Assembly (NCBI GenBank): GCA_019009955.1
Contig: CM032228.1
Span: 68,279,501-68,343,500 of the forward strand
From: Riptortus pedestris
Taxonomy: Eukaryota > Arthropoda > Insecta > Hemiptera > Alydidae
Length of the DNA stretch: 64,000 nucleotides
Direction: 5' to 3'
Position 1 is the first letter of the stretch. Each line of letters starts with the position of its first letter. Positions 12,301 to 27,300 of this stretch are shown here, one piece after another. Position numbers and translations under genes: made by a program. The notes beneath the pieces were generated by a model. It worked only from the letters and a program-made list of their open reading frames with translations, did no database searches and had not been told where the DNA came from.

Positions 12301-15300
12301 TGCCTTTATAAGCCAATCCTTTGGTATCTCAATAATTATTCCGCCATGTGGAAAATATTGATTCTATTTAATAATGATTCAGTTACAACTAACTAAAGCA
12401 TTAATATTAATACTCATTAAGACATGGAATTATAAAACTCATTCTTAGTGATAGTAGTAGTAAAACTCATTGAGTTAGGTACTCAGTGAGCTGATGAGTT
12501 TAGTGGCCTAGCTTCTACATATTTTAGTTCATCGTACTTAAGAAGGGCCTCATATATCTCGGTAATTATGCCTCTCGTTAGGAACTGCTAATTGATAACG
12601 GCATAGAAATTAGTCTATGAAGCGCTTTAAAGTGAGAAAGTGTAATAATTAATGGTATAAGTTCCAAGGAGGTAAGAGAACAAATACATATAACATTCTA
12701 TCATGACTAAATTTCATCAAGACCACCTTCTAAAAATATGTGTGCGAAATATGAACATTTTGTCCATAGTGTTAATATTTTATTATGCCTAAAACTTGTC
12801 GGATTTGAACTTAAAATAAATGTTGGCATATTGACTTCCATGACACTTAAAAATCAATAATTGTTTACTAATCTGGCCATTCCGTCTGTGACCAAATGAG
12901 ATCATTCACTTCTAAAGCCCATTTAAATAAAATATGTTTTAAGATTTACCTACATATTGTGTGCTAATCTCCACCCCTTAACAAACTCCTTCTTTCCGAA
13001 GCAGCTGAATTATAGATAAATGTTAAATTTAAGTCTTGCAAGCCGCAACCCTCGTCTGGCATTAACGGCTGTTGGTGAGCTTCCACTGACTTTTCCTTTG
13101 TGTGCTTTTACCACTTGTTGGCATTTGTTCCGTTTGAAACAGGATTTGAGAATTATCCCAGGAAAGAAAAATTATATAAAAAAGTTTAAAAATGTCTGCA
13201 TATTATCAGCTCTTCAAGTCAGCAAACACACAATGCTGGCGCGATTTTGAATTAACTTAACTTAGAACAAACTATGTTATTATTTTAAGAGGCATTTATC
13301 TTCATTGAAAACCTTAATAAGATCTTGTCAACTTTTATTTTTATTTTATGTGTTGTAACTATATTATATTGTGTAAAGTGTAATTATGCATACACATAAT
13401 TATTTAACATGTCTAATTAATAATTTTATTACCTGTAGTTAAGCTCTTTGCAGTACTGATTACCGCACTCCAGAGAAGATGTAAACCTTCGCACGTACCT
13501 CGAGTAATCCATGGGATTTATAGATTTAGTATCTCTCACAATACCTGCAGCTCCCACAACTATAACAAACAAATAGGAATGCCATTAATTAAAGCAGTTA
13601 TTAATTAAGCAAAATATCTTGAAAATATAATAGTTTAAATTTTATTTAATGCATATGCATGTTTGTATAATGGAACTAAATGCAAATGAAAAACTGTTTT
13701 TTGTTTCTGCATTGTTTTATATTTTCCAAAGCTTTAAATCGATATATTATTGTTTATTAACGTCCACTTTTTCCTACTATGGCTAATTGGGACAGCTAAT
13801 CTACAAGCGACCACTACCTACTAGCCAGGCTGGACTGAGAATTCTATTTAATGAGTTCTTAACTAAATAAATTTCTATGCCCGGGCAGGAATAGAACACT
13901 CCACTCTAGGTTTACTATGTGAGATTAAGGACATCGCTTTAACTCACGCTGACATGAGCCCCGAAGCAATAGGAAAATGCATAATATATTTTTCAGGTTT
14001 CCAATTTGTGACGTCAATTTAAAAATCGAGAAACCTGCAGAGAATTAGTTGTATGTACCATGTTACATTAAATAAACCACAACTACTTTAAAAGAGAAGA
14101 GTTAATTAGTATCCTGAGCATGTTAAAAAAAGAAGAAGGTATTTCCTGTATTTTACCACTATTTTAAGCATTATTCGTTCATATTTATAGCTGGAATGTA
14201 TTATGATCCTAATCTTTTAAATTGAAAACACCTAGTTTTGATTTTTTAAGTCCCATTAAGTTAATGAGACTTCATTACGCTTTTTTTCCACATTTTGCAA
14301 GCTATAATTACTCATTTGAAAGCAGTGGTTTTGAACACATAACAGTCCATTAAAATTAAAGCCTTCGAGGGAATAAATAAGCTCGCTCTTAATTCTACCC
14401 TTTTATTACTTTTTTCTTTTTCTGTAATATCAATTTTTTTTTCTTCTATTATTTATTGGACTCAGAAAATTCTCACGTAAAATGTATTAGGCTTTTTAAT
14501 GGCGAGGTTTTTATTCAAATGAGAGCCCTGTTTTGAGGTAATAGTCAGAGGGAAAACCTCTACGATTAGGTCTAATTTCGAAATAAGGTGAAATACTTTA
14601 ATCGGAGAACAGGGCGCAGAGGCCGTACAAGTAATGGGAAAAATTAAGAAGTCCCATAATTATCCTTAATACATCCAGTTTTTTCCATTATGTTTTTTTC
14701 TTTTTTTTTTATCTATTTTCTTAAGCCATTTAAGACGTCTAACAGGATATTTTATTCTCCCGATGAAAGGAAATGTGATTATAACTGGTATAGAATGTTA
14801 CAAATTATAATACTCAATATACTTTACTTTATTATTATTTTTTTGTAGTACAGACGTCCTTTCCTGATAATTGTGCACAATTAGGTAAAAACTGACGAAA
14901 TCAATGTTACAGAAAAACGGATAAGTGAGCTGCTCGCGACAAAATGACATCAAATGGATTCCATAGTTTGAGAGGACTAGGCGAAAAGGTTTGATTGTTG
15001 ATCAAGAGGATTTATTTTTTAGTCCAGAAATTAACATTGAAGTTCGAGTCTTCGAGAAGATTACCTTAACTAGTTTAATGATTAGGTTACAGAACATTCA
15101 TTGAGAGCTGCAGACCCAAAAGATAGAATCATAGCGTTTTTGGAACATGCTCACTTTGATTTGGCATGCAATGAAAAAGTATACCCCTACACCACTTCTC
15201 TTTAGGATTCAAATTGCCGAAATGATAAACCCTAAAATTATGGTGTTTTCATTTACTTCTTGCCTATTGAAGTTTTCATTATTAAGACTTAAACCGGCTG

Positions 15301-18300
15301 AAAGATGATAACTATGTGTATGGCTTCTTGTGTCCGTCCAACCGCAAATCCTTGCATTTGTGCCAGAATAAATGTCGACAGATAGAAGGGACGGCAATAA
15401 AGTTGTCATTTGTAAGAGAATCCCGTAGCAATTAGAGAGGCCCAGAGAAGGCGGGAAGATAGGAAGCTGACAGCTGAAATTGCAGGCCTCCAGAGCAAAG
15501 GGATAGTCTGGCCCTTCACACGTACAACAAGTCATATGGTCTAGGCTCCTGATGCCTTCCTAAGTCCTAATGCCAAGAGGCATAACTCTAACTGGACCAA
15601 TCCATGATATTTTAGCGTTAAACCTATCCACCCTTACTATAATTTTAATCATTATGTCTACTCTTTTCTTTTCCTTTTCGAAGGTTAACGTATGCTATCT
15701 TATAGTTTATTTGAAGTTTAATTTCGTGTCAATTATGCGTGCCGTCGCCATAAAAACAGTTTAGAGTCAATTAGCATATCTAATTGTAAGAAAATTCCAT
15801 TACAAGGGCAAGTTTGACAAATATGGAATTGATTACAGTCACGAATATCAAATAATAAACTATGAAATGATTGCACAACTGTTCCAAACTGAATGAAATG
15901 AGAATAATTTATTCATTGTCATTTCTATATCATTTTTATTTTGTTTTAAATTAATAAAAGGTTATTTTTCAATGATTTGTTTATTCTTTAGAGCGTTTCT
16001 TTCCGTTTGCCAATACTAATAAAATGAACGTTAATAGTAATTCTATATGGACAGATACGATATTTAGCTTTCTAACTTTGTTCCAGTTTATAATACACAT
16101 TATCACACACACTCATTATTTAATGACACAATAATATTTCTTTAGTACTAAGTGTATACTTCCAATAAACTGATAAGTAAAATTTGTTGTAATCTGCTTC
16201 CCGCGTTTGAGAACGTAGGCTGTGATATGTTATACTGCCTATCCATTATCCTTTATACATATTTCATTACATAAGAGGTAGAGTTACTTGGTTCAAGAAG
16301 TCTTGGGTCGAGTAGACATAGGCGTGGCTTATAGAAAGCGATTGGTCTTGAAACTTCTAGACATCTGCTGGAATCCAGGAGAAAGTATTGGGTATTATTG
16401 GCACTTAGTTACTATTCAACTGATTCTAGTAGCTATGTCTCAAAGTGGTACTATTTTTCAAATCAGAATGACATTTTTCGAATTTGTATAACGTTCGTTA
16501 TATATTGATAACATTAACAGAAGCCAAGCGGTCGCAATTAAAATAACACAATGAAAATATAAAATAACAAAGTTTAAGAATAAATGAATAAATATACATG
16601 AAGTACATAAATAACTATCTACTGAATACAATTTACATAATAATAACAAGGGCATGGCGCAAAAAATAAATTACTTAAACATTTTATTTAAAGAAGAAGT
16701 TAAATTACTATAGCTCGAAAAAGTTGCAATTAAGGTTTGATTTCTATTCCTCGGAAACTTTTATATTCTCAAGAACTCAAGGAATGCATTTTTTCAGTAG
16801 TAATTGTTTTGCATGAGTTATAAATTGATTACTTGGAATGCATTATAGATATAATGATAAATATATTCCATATTATCGTTGATATTCTGGATGTTTGGTG
16901 GATCTAGAATTGTTTTTTCGGTGTTTTATTACATATGTATGGCATAAATGGATTTATTCGGCCTATGATTGAACACTGTTGATTAAATAATTAGCATCAA
17001 CTAATGAATTACCAAAACCCGCTGTATATCGATATATGAAACGGAGTTCCTAACTTCAGTTGAGGCAGGTCTTCAGTTGCATCACGATGATGAGTAGTTT
17101 AATTACGGTCACTTTAAGAATTGCTTTACACTTGGTGAATAAAACCTACTGATGGAGCATGACTTCATTTGACAAGTAATGTATTTTGTTGATTATAAAT
17201 CATTGTATTAATATAGACATTCAGTGAAAAAATGTAATTTTAATTTATAAAATATCATGAAATTCATTACCTTTGATTGCCAACTGCATAGGAATGGTGT
17301 CGTTTTATTTTATTAAGTAAAAAATCGTTTTCATTAAAAATGAAATATCTTGACTGTAGTGAGTGCAATGTGAAAAATATAGGTCCCAAAAGTGTTTTTG
17401 TTTTTCTATTTTGTTTATGGAGGAGCTAAACGAGATAACTGTGAGCCTTCAAATATTGTTGAATAAAAAGGGAAGAATATTATTACTCTTATGATATTTA
17501 TTATAGACAAAGATTAAAAAAAAAAAGAGTAAAATAAAAGGCAAGTCTCAAGTGAATAATCGTGGGCCCATTAATAATTCATATTTTTGAGAAAGCCGTT
17601 CGAAGACGTTTATCAGTTTGCTTTAGAGGTCTCGTGAAAACACCAAGTTTGTGAAGAGTCACGAAGGATGATTCAGTAAAAAAGCGGCTGTGAGAGAGTC
17701 TAAATCGAGTAGATTCCATGTTATTTCAGGTGCCTCGCGACTAAGCCCGCCTCTATCCTAATATGACAGGTCCCGAAGAAAAGAGAACAAAAAAGGAGTT
17801 GTCCTACCCTAAAGTCTACGGTGTTTTCATCCCAAAAAGAGTCCACCCCGGAACCCTTTCCAGCCAGACAACCCTTTCACATGTTGAGGGATTGTTTGTG
17901 CCGTAAAAAAAAAAAAAAAACAGTCGGGACTGGTGGGGTTATCCCAACGGATTTTTTTAATAGGAATTTTTGTGTCAGGACCCTCATAGTATGGCACGAA
18001 TAGAGAGGAGAGAGAGAGAGGGAATAAAAAAACTAAATCCTTAAGCCTTTCCTTTGATTCGGGAGGGTTGCAGCGACCCCTACAGGCAGCCACTACAAAT
18101 ATCCTAGCATTCCCACCGACCTACTCATGCTCTTTTATCTCCAGTTAACCCTTTTTAATTTCCAATTCTAAGGAGCTCTTCCCGAACACCTGGGCTCAGC
18201 ACATTTCTTTGTTAATGCCACAAGGGCTTGTCGGCAGGAATGCTTTCCGGCTTCCTTTTGAATCTATAATTCCTCTGCTTTTTAAATATTCAGTGGATTT

Positions 18301-21300
18301 GTTTATTGTGGGCCAGCACGAGGCCTTAAAAACGGAATGCTAACCGAATGTGCTTAAGACCTATGTTCAATATGCATGCTCAGCCGCATCTGTTGCAATT
18401 ACTCCCTTTCTTGTTTGTACCTTCCTGCGCCAAATGAGCGCACTCATTGCCAAGCGAGCAACTACAAATTGTCTTGACTATATTGCATTATGCATGTTAT
18501 TTATATTAGCTTCGTTTCTTCATATCCTCAATAAAAATACGCCTCATTAAGTCATTTTTAGAGGCGTCCATATGAAATAATCTTTACCATAACTATACAC
18601 TTGCTTGACACCAGTAAATAAATTACGCCACTACTGGTTTCCATATTCAATTTAAATAACGTAAATACATTAAATTAAACGTCAATGTGCCGATTATTAG
18701 TTACATTCCTAGTCATAAGTTAGGAAAGACCTGATTAAAATGTATATGTACCCCTCAATCCGAACAGCAATTTAATATTATGGAGAAACTAGTTAGATAT
18801 AATTCACCTAACAATTTCTGGCCTGACTAGATAAAAGTAATATAAATAACACGCCTATTGCAGCTAACTTGTGAACTTAAGACTTAAGAACGCGGTATTC
18901 AATCGTTTTGAAGATATATTGTAATATATTTGGCACTGAACATCAAATTATAAATATACCCGTTTGCCTGTACCTGTTCAGGAAGTCCATTACAATGTTC
19001 AGTTACACTAGTAGGAACGGAGAAATTAGAAATTTGATGTTCTCATCCTTCAACCCCTAACCGAATTTGATGATTAACTAACTTATACCAGACCAATAGT
19101 TGTCAACATTGTGAAGAGAGTTTAAAATACCTACTTCCAACTGTAATCATGTTAACAGACATTCAAACTATTTTTATATACAAAATTGAACAATTGACCT
19201 TTTTATCACCTATGAACAGCATAATGCATAAGTTTTCACTGTCTCGAGATGAAGACTTTATATGAAACAACTGTAATAGTGTATTCCCTAAAGGGAATAT
19301 TACGTAAAGCTATCTAAAATTTATAATACAAATATAAAACATTTTTAAACTGGGAGGCCAATATACACGTGCTTCTGTAATGAAATAAACAGAAGTTGAA
19401 TGATTATTATTAATTGATGAAAATGTAGTACTTTTGGCCTAGTATTATGAGCAACCGTACAAGGACATGAATTGTATAACTGTTCTCTACGTTATTGCAA
19501 TTAAAGTATATTGAAAAAAATCTGTTAAACAAGTTTTTTTAAGCCGGGATAAAATAAACCCCTTATTATTAAGGCACAATATTCTCAAAATGAGGGAGCC
19601 AATACTTATACTTATTTTAGCATCGATGATATCAATCGAGGAATGTTTACAAGAAAGATCAAAGAAAAAAATATCTTTTAATAAGAGCTGGAATATGCGG
19701 AGATATTAAAAATCTCGGATCCAATAAGCAGGAGCCTCCCTTACTTTATTAATGAAGATTCTTTGATCGGATAGAATAATAAAACCTTTTGAATAGCCTA
19801 CCTAGAAAGGTATCATTATACTTTTTGAACTTTTAGATTTAAGAATCTATTGTTGTTTCACATTGAGAGTTCCTCTTGTAATTGAAATTCCGTCTGAGAG
19901 AAAGAGATGGAAGAGCGAGAGAGGAGTCCGTTTGTCCCGGATAAAAGAGAGAGAAACCATGCTGTGATCTCTTCATTAGACTTTTCCACGTTACAAAACA
20001 TTAATGGTCAGGAGAGATTATTGTTAAGATGCCGGCGGATTGGGTTTTGATTATAAAATAGACAATGTGCCTCGCGGGGAAGCCTTTTTGTTTTGTGAGC
20101 GCCAGGTGTTCAATATGGAGGCGCTCCTGACACTAGAGTACTGAGCGTTTTATTTCCGTCTCTTTTCTCTCGTCATTATTAACTGTTAACATGGAATTAA
20201 TCAAGGGGGGCCGTATTGGGCTTTGTGTCGGCCTATGAAGAGAAACACTATCAGAAATATGGTGAGGGCCTAACTGGTGGTTTTCCACTCTCTTATATAA
20301 GGCCTTTCAGTCGGACGTCACAGCCCACAGAAGAATAGGATAATAAATGATTCCCGCTCTAATGATTGACGAAAAAATGAGGTTTCAAGACTCTTATTTC
20401 CAAACAGTGTCTGGGATGGCTCCTCGCCCTGTCGAGGAATAATGGTTGTAAGAAGATGTTGGCTTATATTAAAGCACTAATGGTTCTCAAAGCAACTTAA
20501 AAGATTTTTACTTTATTAACACATTATCGGCCTTACTTTCTAGCCTCATTGTGCTCCATTATATAATCACTTCTGTAATAATTCCATTATTGAGATGCCC
20601 CACGATTGCTCTTCGCGACTCGATTTGAAACTCAAATAAGATGAAATAACACTCGTGCATATCTAGAAATTGCAAACATGGCAGCTGTTGCAATCAATAA
20701 GTTAAAAAAAATGGAAACGAAGCAATTTGCATTACTAACAAACAGATTATTGTACCTTCTTACTAAATTAAGAAATTTATATATCAAAGAAATGTTTGAA
20801 TCGGCCGGGGTTTGAATCCTGGTTTCCTAGCTATTTACTTCAGAACTTAATCCAACCGCAACGAATTCAATCCAGTGAGTCTGTAGTGGCTATATTTTTA
20901 TTTTGTATTTTTTGGATACATTTTTTTTTATTTGATGAGCATTGATGAAGTCTATACCGAAAAATTAATATCATTTAAAGTCAATAAAGAAAAGAACAAG
21001 AATTTAACGAATAAAAAAAATACACAGTGTGAAGGGATATTCTTAAAAAATGAAAATGAAACTTAAAACAAAAAAATAATAATTAAAAAATACATGAAGC
21101 ACATTGTTTTCATTGAAGTCAGAAAGGTGGAATTTGCTACCAGAAATCTATTTCATACACAAATAAAAGTTATTCGATTATCTTCAGTTATTTACTGTCA
21201 ATATAAGAAATCTGACGAACATGCAGGAAAAAAAAATTAGAATTCAATATAATGTTTACAGTTTATCTAACTCAAAAAAGGTGCGGTAGGAGAGCATTAG

Positions 21301-24300
21301 TAAAGATAACATGGCACATGTGCATATGCCATGACTTAGGTGTTTTCCATGATCTGGTTTTGACTTTCTAAACATTATAATTACTTAAATTGTTTCCTGT
21401 GTCGGTTCAAATTTATAGATATTGAGAGACAATAAGAAACAAAAGTGGCCTCATAAGTAGTCCAGAAATGAGTGTATTCAAATATAAAAGAACTACTAAT
21501 AGGAGGTACTAAATTATTAGTTATAAAGCAGTTTATGTCTTGTTGTATTTATAAATTGAATTTGTAATTGAGCTAATAAAACATAAGTTTATTTGTGAGT
21601 AGTAATAAATAATGTTTATGTTCTATTAATTATATGGTTTATTAAAAAATAATTAACATAGTGATAAATAGAACATATTAATTTATACGATTTATTATTG
21701 AATTCAACGGTGTAAAGGCTTTAAAGTTTATTTGGGAACATGAGTCTCCTTTAAAATAACTAAAATCTGTTTTGTATTATTTGGAAACCGTTAGGTTATT
21801 AGCAAAAAGGGGTAAAACAGAAAGACGTTGGGCGCTTTTCACATTTGTCCTAATGTGGGAATTTTAGTTCTCACGAAAGATGAATCCGTTTGTTCTATTG
21901 CAACCCCTCACGGTGTTTAGATACTATCCTTTGGTGGAATTCGAGGCTGAAAAGGGGAGAAGAAAGAATTAAAAAGAGAAACGATAGTAACAGGTATAGT
22001 TCACAAGGTCTATCCGAATAATAGGGGGAAGATCGCCCTATTCACCTTCCCGATTTTTTTGGGATAAAAAACGCGGATTGGGTGAAAAGAATGTACCTGT
22101 GCGGGGCAGGTCTGAGACCCATTATGTCACCCCTCAGGGTCGCGTTCTCATTGTCCCAAAGGGAGGATTTAGTGTAAAAAGATAAACATATCTCTAAGGT
22201 TACCCCCAGTAAGGGTTAGGGGTAAGGGTTGAGGAGAGAGGAAGCTCTACCGGTAGCAGGAAATGTGGGAAAAGGTCGTCCCCTATGACACGCAGGAGTC
22301 TGTCATTAGATCGGAACAGACGGAAAAAAAAAAATCGGCGCGCACACACAGGGGTTGAGAGAAAGGATTGCCTGGTGTTCGGTTACCAGCTGGGAAACGA
22401 CAGGAGGGGGGAACACAATTTTTTTCTATACGGTAAATTCTTTTTTTTCCACATTTTTTTTTTGTGTAGCCTCTGTCGATTGGTAGTTAGAGAATGGACT
22501 AGGAAAGGGTTGTAAGCGGAGAATGGTGGCTGATATTCACAGTAGTTGGGTAAAGCCCCAGGTTCTCAGGACGGCAGCGTTACCGCCAGCTCCGGTGTCA
22601 TCTTGCGTAACTACTGCCTTTCTCATATCCGTCTTTAGATTTATTCTTAAATCCCATCTCACTACTCTTGGCTGCACTCCTAGAATTCCTATGGCGAAAA
22701 AGATCGCGTGTCCGTTACATAAAAAAAAAACTCATACTTTGAAGTGTACGTTACATCTCCGTCTAAGCTTTCACACAAAGATCACGAAACGGGATTCGTA
22801 GAGGTCCATGAAGTTTGTCAACGTAATGCCCGATTTTCATCAGGAATTAGAAAACACTTGGAACACTGCTTCTGGGAAGTACAACTACTTCTAAATATTA
22901 GGGGAAAAGGTTTAGCAATCTTTTGTCATTTATGCATCTAACAACTTGCAGTGCTCTCATGAAACTTGAGGAGGCCCTTTACAATAAATTTATATCTTAA
23001 GGGTAAAAATCTTCCAGAAATTCTTCAAGTAATGTTGAAAAATTTGAGATACGTACTGGTAATAAAAATGATCTCTTTTTTTCACAAACCTGTAACGCCT
23101 TTACAGAGGGATAATTATATCAACATAAAAATGATTGAGAAGCCCCAAAAATGTAATTTTCTGCAAATTCAATGCCTAAAATGTTAAGGCTGTTCAACTA
23201 CTTTAAATCGGAAAATTAGGTTTTTTGTTTTTAAACGAAAAAACGACAAAACAAATAATTCCGTTGGCTTTATACTCTGTAAATTATTTGTATAATTGAT
23301 ATGATTTTTACAATCGAAGAATTTATTACTTAAATTTTAGTGTTTACGTGAGTCGTTAGTGCTAATTATAGTATTGGATAAATTAGAACAAACGTTATTC
23401 AGTAACGGGATGACTAAATAAAATCCGTAGATCCACTTTGGCTAGAAAAGAGTGATGACCTGAAGATAACCCGTTTCGGTTATCTTTAATTGCATAAAAG
23501 GTGGAATTTTTTATTAGATCTTAACATGATGGCAAAATGATAGTGGTAGATCCGGTGAAACGTTGCTTTAAGGGTATAGTTGTGAAATGCAATTGAATTA
23601 ATAAGTGGGTTAATGGAGTTATTGAATTCATAATAAATCATATTTTCCACATACTCCCGCTCCCCACAGATTTCTAAACCTCTCCAAGATCTGTGATTGT
23701 CAATGAACTGGGAGAGTATTGCCTAGTGCCCGGATGCCCATCAGAAGAGGCCGTTTGCTGTCACTAAAGCAGTTATAATTGGAACAACTCGGAGTTTAAG
23801 TTTTAAGAAAATGAGGGCACAAAAGAAATAATGAAGCCTTTTTTTTTTTTAATGCTCTGTTTAGCCACATGGCTGATGAGAGACGAACGTGACGAATGAC
23901 TGCTACAAGTTAAAAATAGTCGGTAGCTCCTGGCCGCTAGTTTTTCCTCTCATATTCATCTGCGGAGCCTGACCTTTCCGGACACTCGTTGGACAGATTC
24001 AATTGAGCGGTGACCATCTGGAGGAGCCATGCCGCTCAAGACTAATAATAACGCAGGAATTCATAGCCCCAAAACACTTCCTTCTTAATTAATGGAGACA
24101 ATGGAGCGACTCTCGACCCAAAATAGTTTAGTTGTCTCCCAATAAATTTGAAGTGGCCCACTAATTTATGCCTCAAGAGAGAGAGAGCCACCATATTGGA
24201 ATTATTCTTCTTTGAAGAAAAAGGAAGGTTTCAGTCGATCTAGAATCTTCATTAGAGTTGGATTTTTAAAGACGCCTCACCGTGAAGGGGCTATTTTCAA

Positions 24301-27300
24301 CTTGTCTCCACGGCCCAGCTCTAAGGTGCAAGGTAACGCCGTCTTCTTGGCAGACCTCATCACACGGCGATTTATAACCGGGGACCTCTTAAAAAATGAC
24401 CCATGCTAACAGGGGAAAAAGGTATATGTCTTTATGTTTTATTGTTTTTCTAGATATAAAACTTCTCTTTTAATAGATTACAAACCTTTTTATATGGGTT
24501 GTGACTTCACCGTCAAAACACGTCTGTCCTCTCTTTATAACGAGATGTCTTGTCCACTTGTATTCCTTAAAGCTGTTAGTTGTAAGATGCCAAAGAATAT
24601 CTCTCTGTTCGTTTGATTAATTTCTTCAGTTGAGTAGGTTTAACAAAAATGAAATAAAAATATTTGGCTCTACAGCCCAACAAAGGGCTCAGGGGACTGC
24701 CAGACAGCGATGGTGGCAGGTCTAGTGGTCACATTTCCAGCCAAATCAAAGATTGCTTCTTCTTTATTCGAGCTGCTACTCAATTGTAAACCAATGCTGA
24801 GATATTAGTGCAGCCTTCAAGTCCGATCATAGCTACAATAAATAAAATTGAATGCTTAATCTCCTGTCTGGAATCTGACACCACTAGCACAGTTGCAGGT
24901 TTTCACGCACTGGACCATCTCCACCCTTTCGAACAGAACTGAGCTGCTAATTAGAAAAACGAGAGTAAATCACACCAATCAAGGCCATCAGATAATGGAG
25001 CTTATGACATTTTTTTCCTTCATTTTTTTAATTAATTATGCTGTTGAACAGGAACTTTTAGTAATAACGTTAAAAACTAGTAATTATAAAAATCAGAGTA
25101 TCTTGTTAACATATATCAAAGGGTAACATGCCCGTAATATACCTGACGCCAGTTCAGTTTCCTTTTAAACCAGTTTGTTCTTTATAAATGATCGTAAAAA
25201 GACGTTTACAAATGGTAAACACTATATATAATATAAAAATCATTCAATTTTTAACGCTGTAATGAATAATATACTTTTTACTTTTCTGTATTACTTTATT
25301 ATTATCATTGGTGTCTGCGCGTGTGTGCTTTGAGAAGTATTCTGTCATTCCTTCATCGAAAAGAGTCTACTGGTATGTATGTGTTTATGGTTAACACATT
25401 TAATCTTCTAAGGTAAGCAGGGTATTTTCGTACAAATTTCCATTAGCAAGGTGCACCCTGTTGTCCGAATGCTGAGAATAGTAGAGCAAGGATTGGAAAA
25501 TGCAAATATAAATAAGTTGTAATTATGTTTCGAAACCGGATTTATCTCTGTTGAGGAACATACCAGGATTGCTTATGAATACTGTGGTTTGATTTAATTC
25601 GAATTTGACATTTGTGACATTTTCCAAAAGCCCTTGAGCGAATCGATAAGAGACGCTGATAAGAGGAGGTGGGCTGAGGCGACCCACGGAGTCCGGAAGG
25701 ACGGGAAGAGCTGAACGGGTAGTAAAAGCGTGGGAGCGATCCCGGGCCTAATATGAATCGAATGAAGGTGAATTGACGGTGTTAAAGGGAGAGGGGGGGA
25801 GGGAGGGCGTTTATACAATTTACGTTGAACCGAGGCGAGAGCAAGGAAACCCCTCATTACAACTGATTGAGTTTAACTCCTGCTCATTGATACAAAATAT
25901 TGAGATTTCCTCAGTTAATGACGGCCAATTGGAACCCGGTACTGGTACTATCCTTACACACGGCCGGCCTTTTTGTTACTAAACGGTCTTTCTTAACGGC
26001 TCCAACCCGGTTTAATGCGAACTAGCCTCCGACCAACGGACCACGAGTTGCGCTCAGCCTAAGAGGCCATGAGAAAAGTAATTTATTTGCTGTTGTGGGG
26101 CCATTAGTGGTCAGAATTTTCTGCTCCATTTAAAACTGAAGATTTAAATTCTTCAATAGAGTGCTGCTATAAGAACTTATGAAGCACGTCTATCGTTTTT
26201 CAAGCCATAAGAGAAATATAATCTAAGATCTTATAAATATAATATAAGAAGGGTTTACGTTGTTAATCACTATACATTCAAACTTCCGTCATTCATCCGC
26301 AAAGAGGTAATCAAACCGGTAGGTGAGCTGGCAGGAAATGTGCATATACATTAAAACCGTTTTATTTGATCGCCTGTTAATAACATAATAGAATATTGAA
26401 CCTTCTTAGACGACACAACATTCCGTGACATACCAGCATTTCCTTATTCCTCCTTATGAGCCAGATGTAGCTTCATTTGTCACACGATGATAGTTTCATG
26501 AAGAATCGTAAACTCTAATTGGCTGTCATGAGATCAATTTAGTCTCTGGGAAGACGACGGAAACAACTGATTAAAAAATTCTTTTATGATGCGTTCCCTA
26601 ACTGTTATTGTCTAAACAAACGCTGAACCATTCTTTGAACTGAATATAAGAGTCATTATAAATTATGATGATCTAAATGAATTTGTAGTACCAATGTATC
26701 ATACGTTAACCCGAATATATGAGCTCCACGTTTTAACGAATGAAATTGATTCAAAAATATCATTTCGGTGGTCTTTATGTGTTGACAGTATTGCCCTTGG
26801 TCGAGGAGTACAAGTTCGTCTGCCAAGGCAAACTGGTTGTCAATGTCAAGGACAGTCCTTTTTGTGTGTGGTCACTCATTGCAACGCCCCTTTCTCTCAG
26901 TGTCCTCCGCAGGTTAATTCCTGCATTTCTGTGCCCTCCCCCTATATGAGGGTGGCGGTGGATAACGCAGTACATCCCCCTGTGTCGGGTTAAAGACTGG
27001 GCTCTCAATATTATTTACAATCTCCAAGATCGAGCAATATCCGTTTCCAAGTTGGCTTTTGGATGAACTGTGGTATTATTAAGGTGCGATACCCACGATA
27101 GAAGGAAAGCGGCGTCCTGGCCACATTCCGCTTCAGATGGCGGTAGGTTTTGAATCTTCATGACCTGTTAATCCAAAAGTTTTAATGACAGAACTTGATG
27201 TGCCGAGATCCCAACTCATGATAGATATCACACATTGTTCAGGAGTTTCCAAGGCAAATGCGGTTCGTGTTCTGAACCAATGTTTTGTCGCCTCAAAATG

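Noticed and set aside
20750..20880. B-box-like GGTTTGAATCC suggesting a tRNA gene
   Set aside because: No matching A box or cloverleaf could be drawn around it.
22200..22240. GGGTTAGGGGTAAGGGTT, telomere-like words
   Set aside because: Too short and irregular to be an interstitial telomere repeat.
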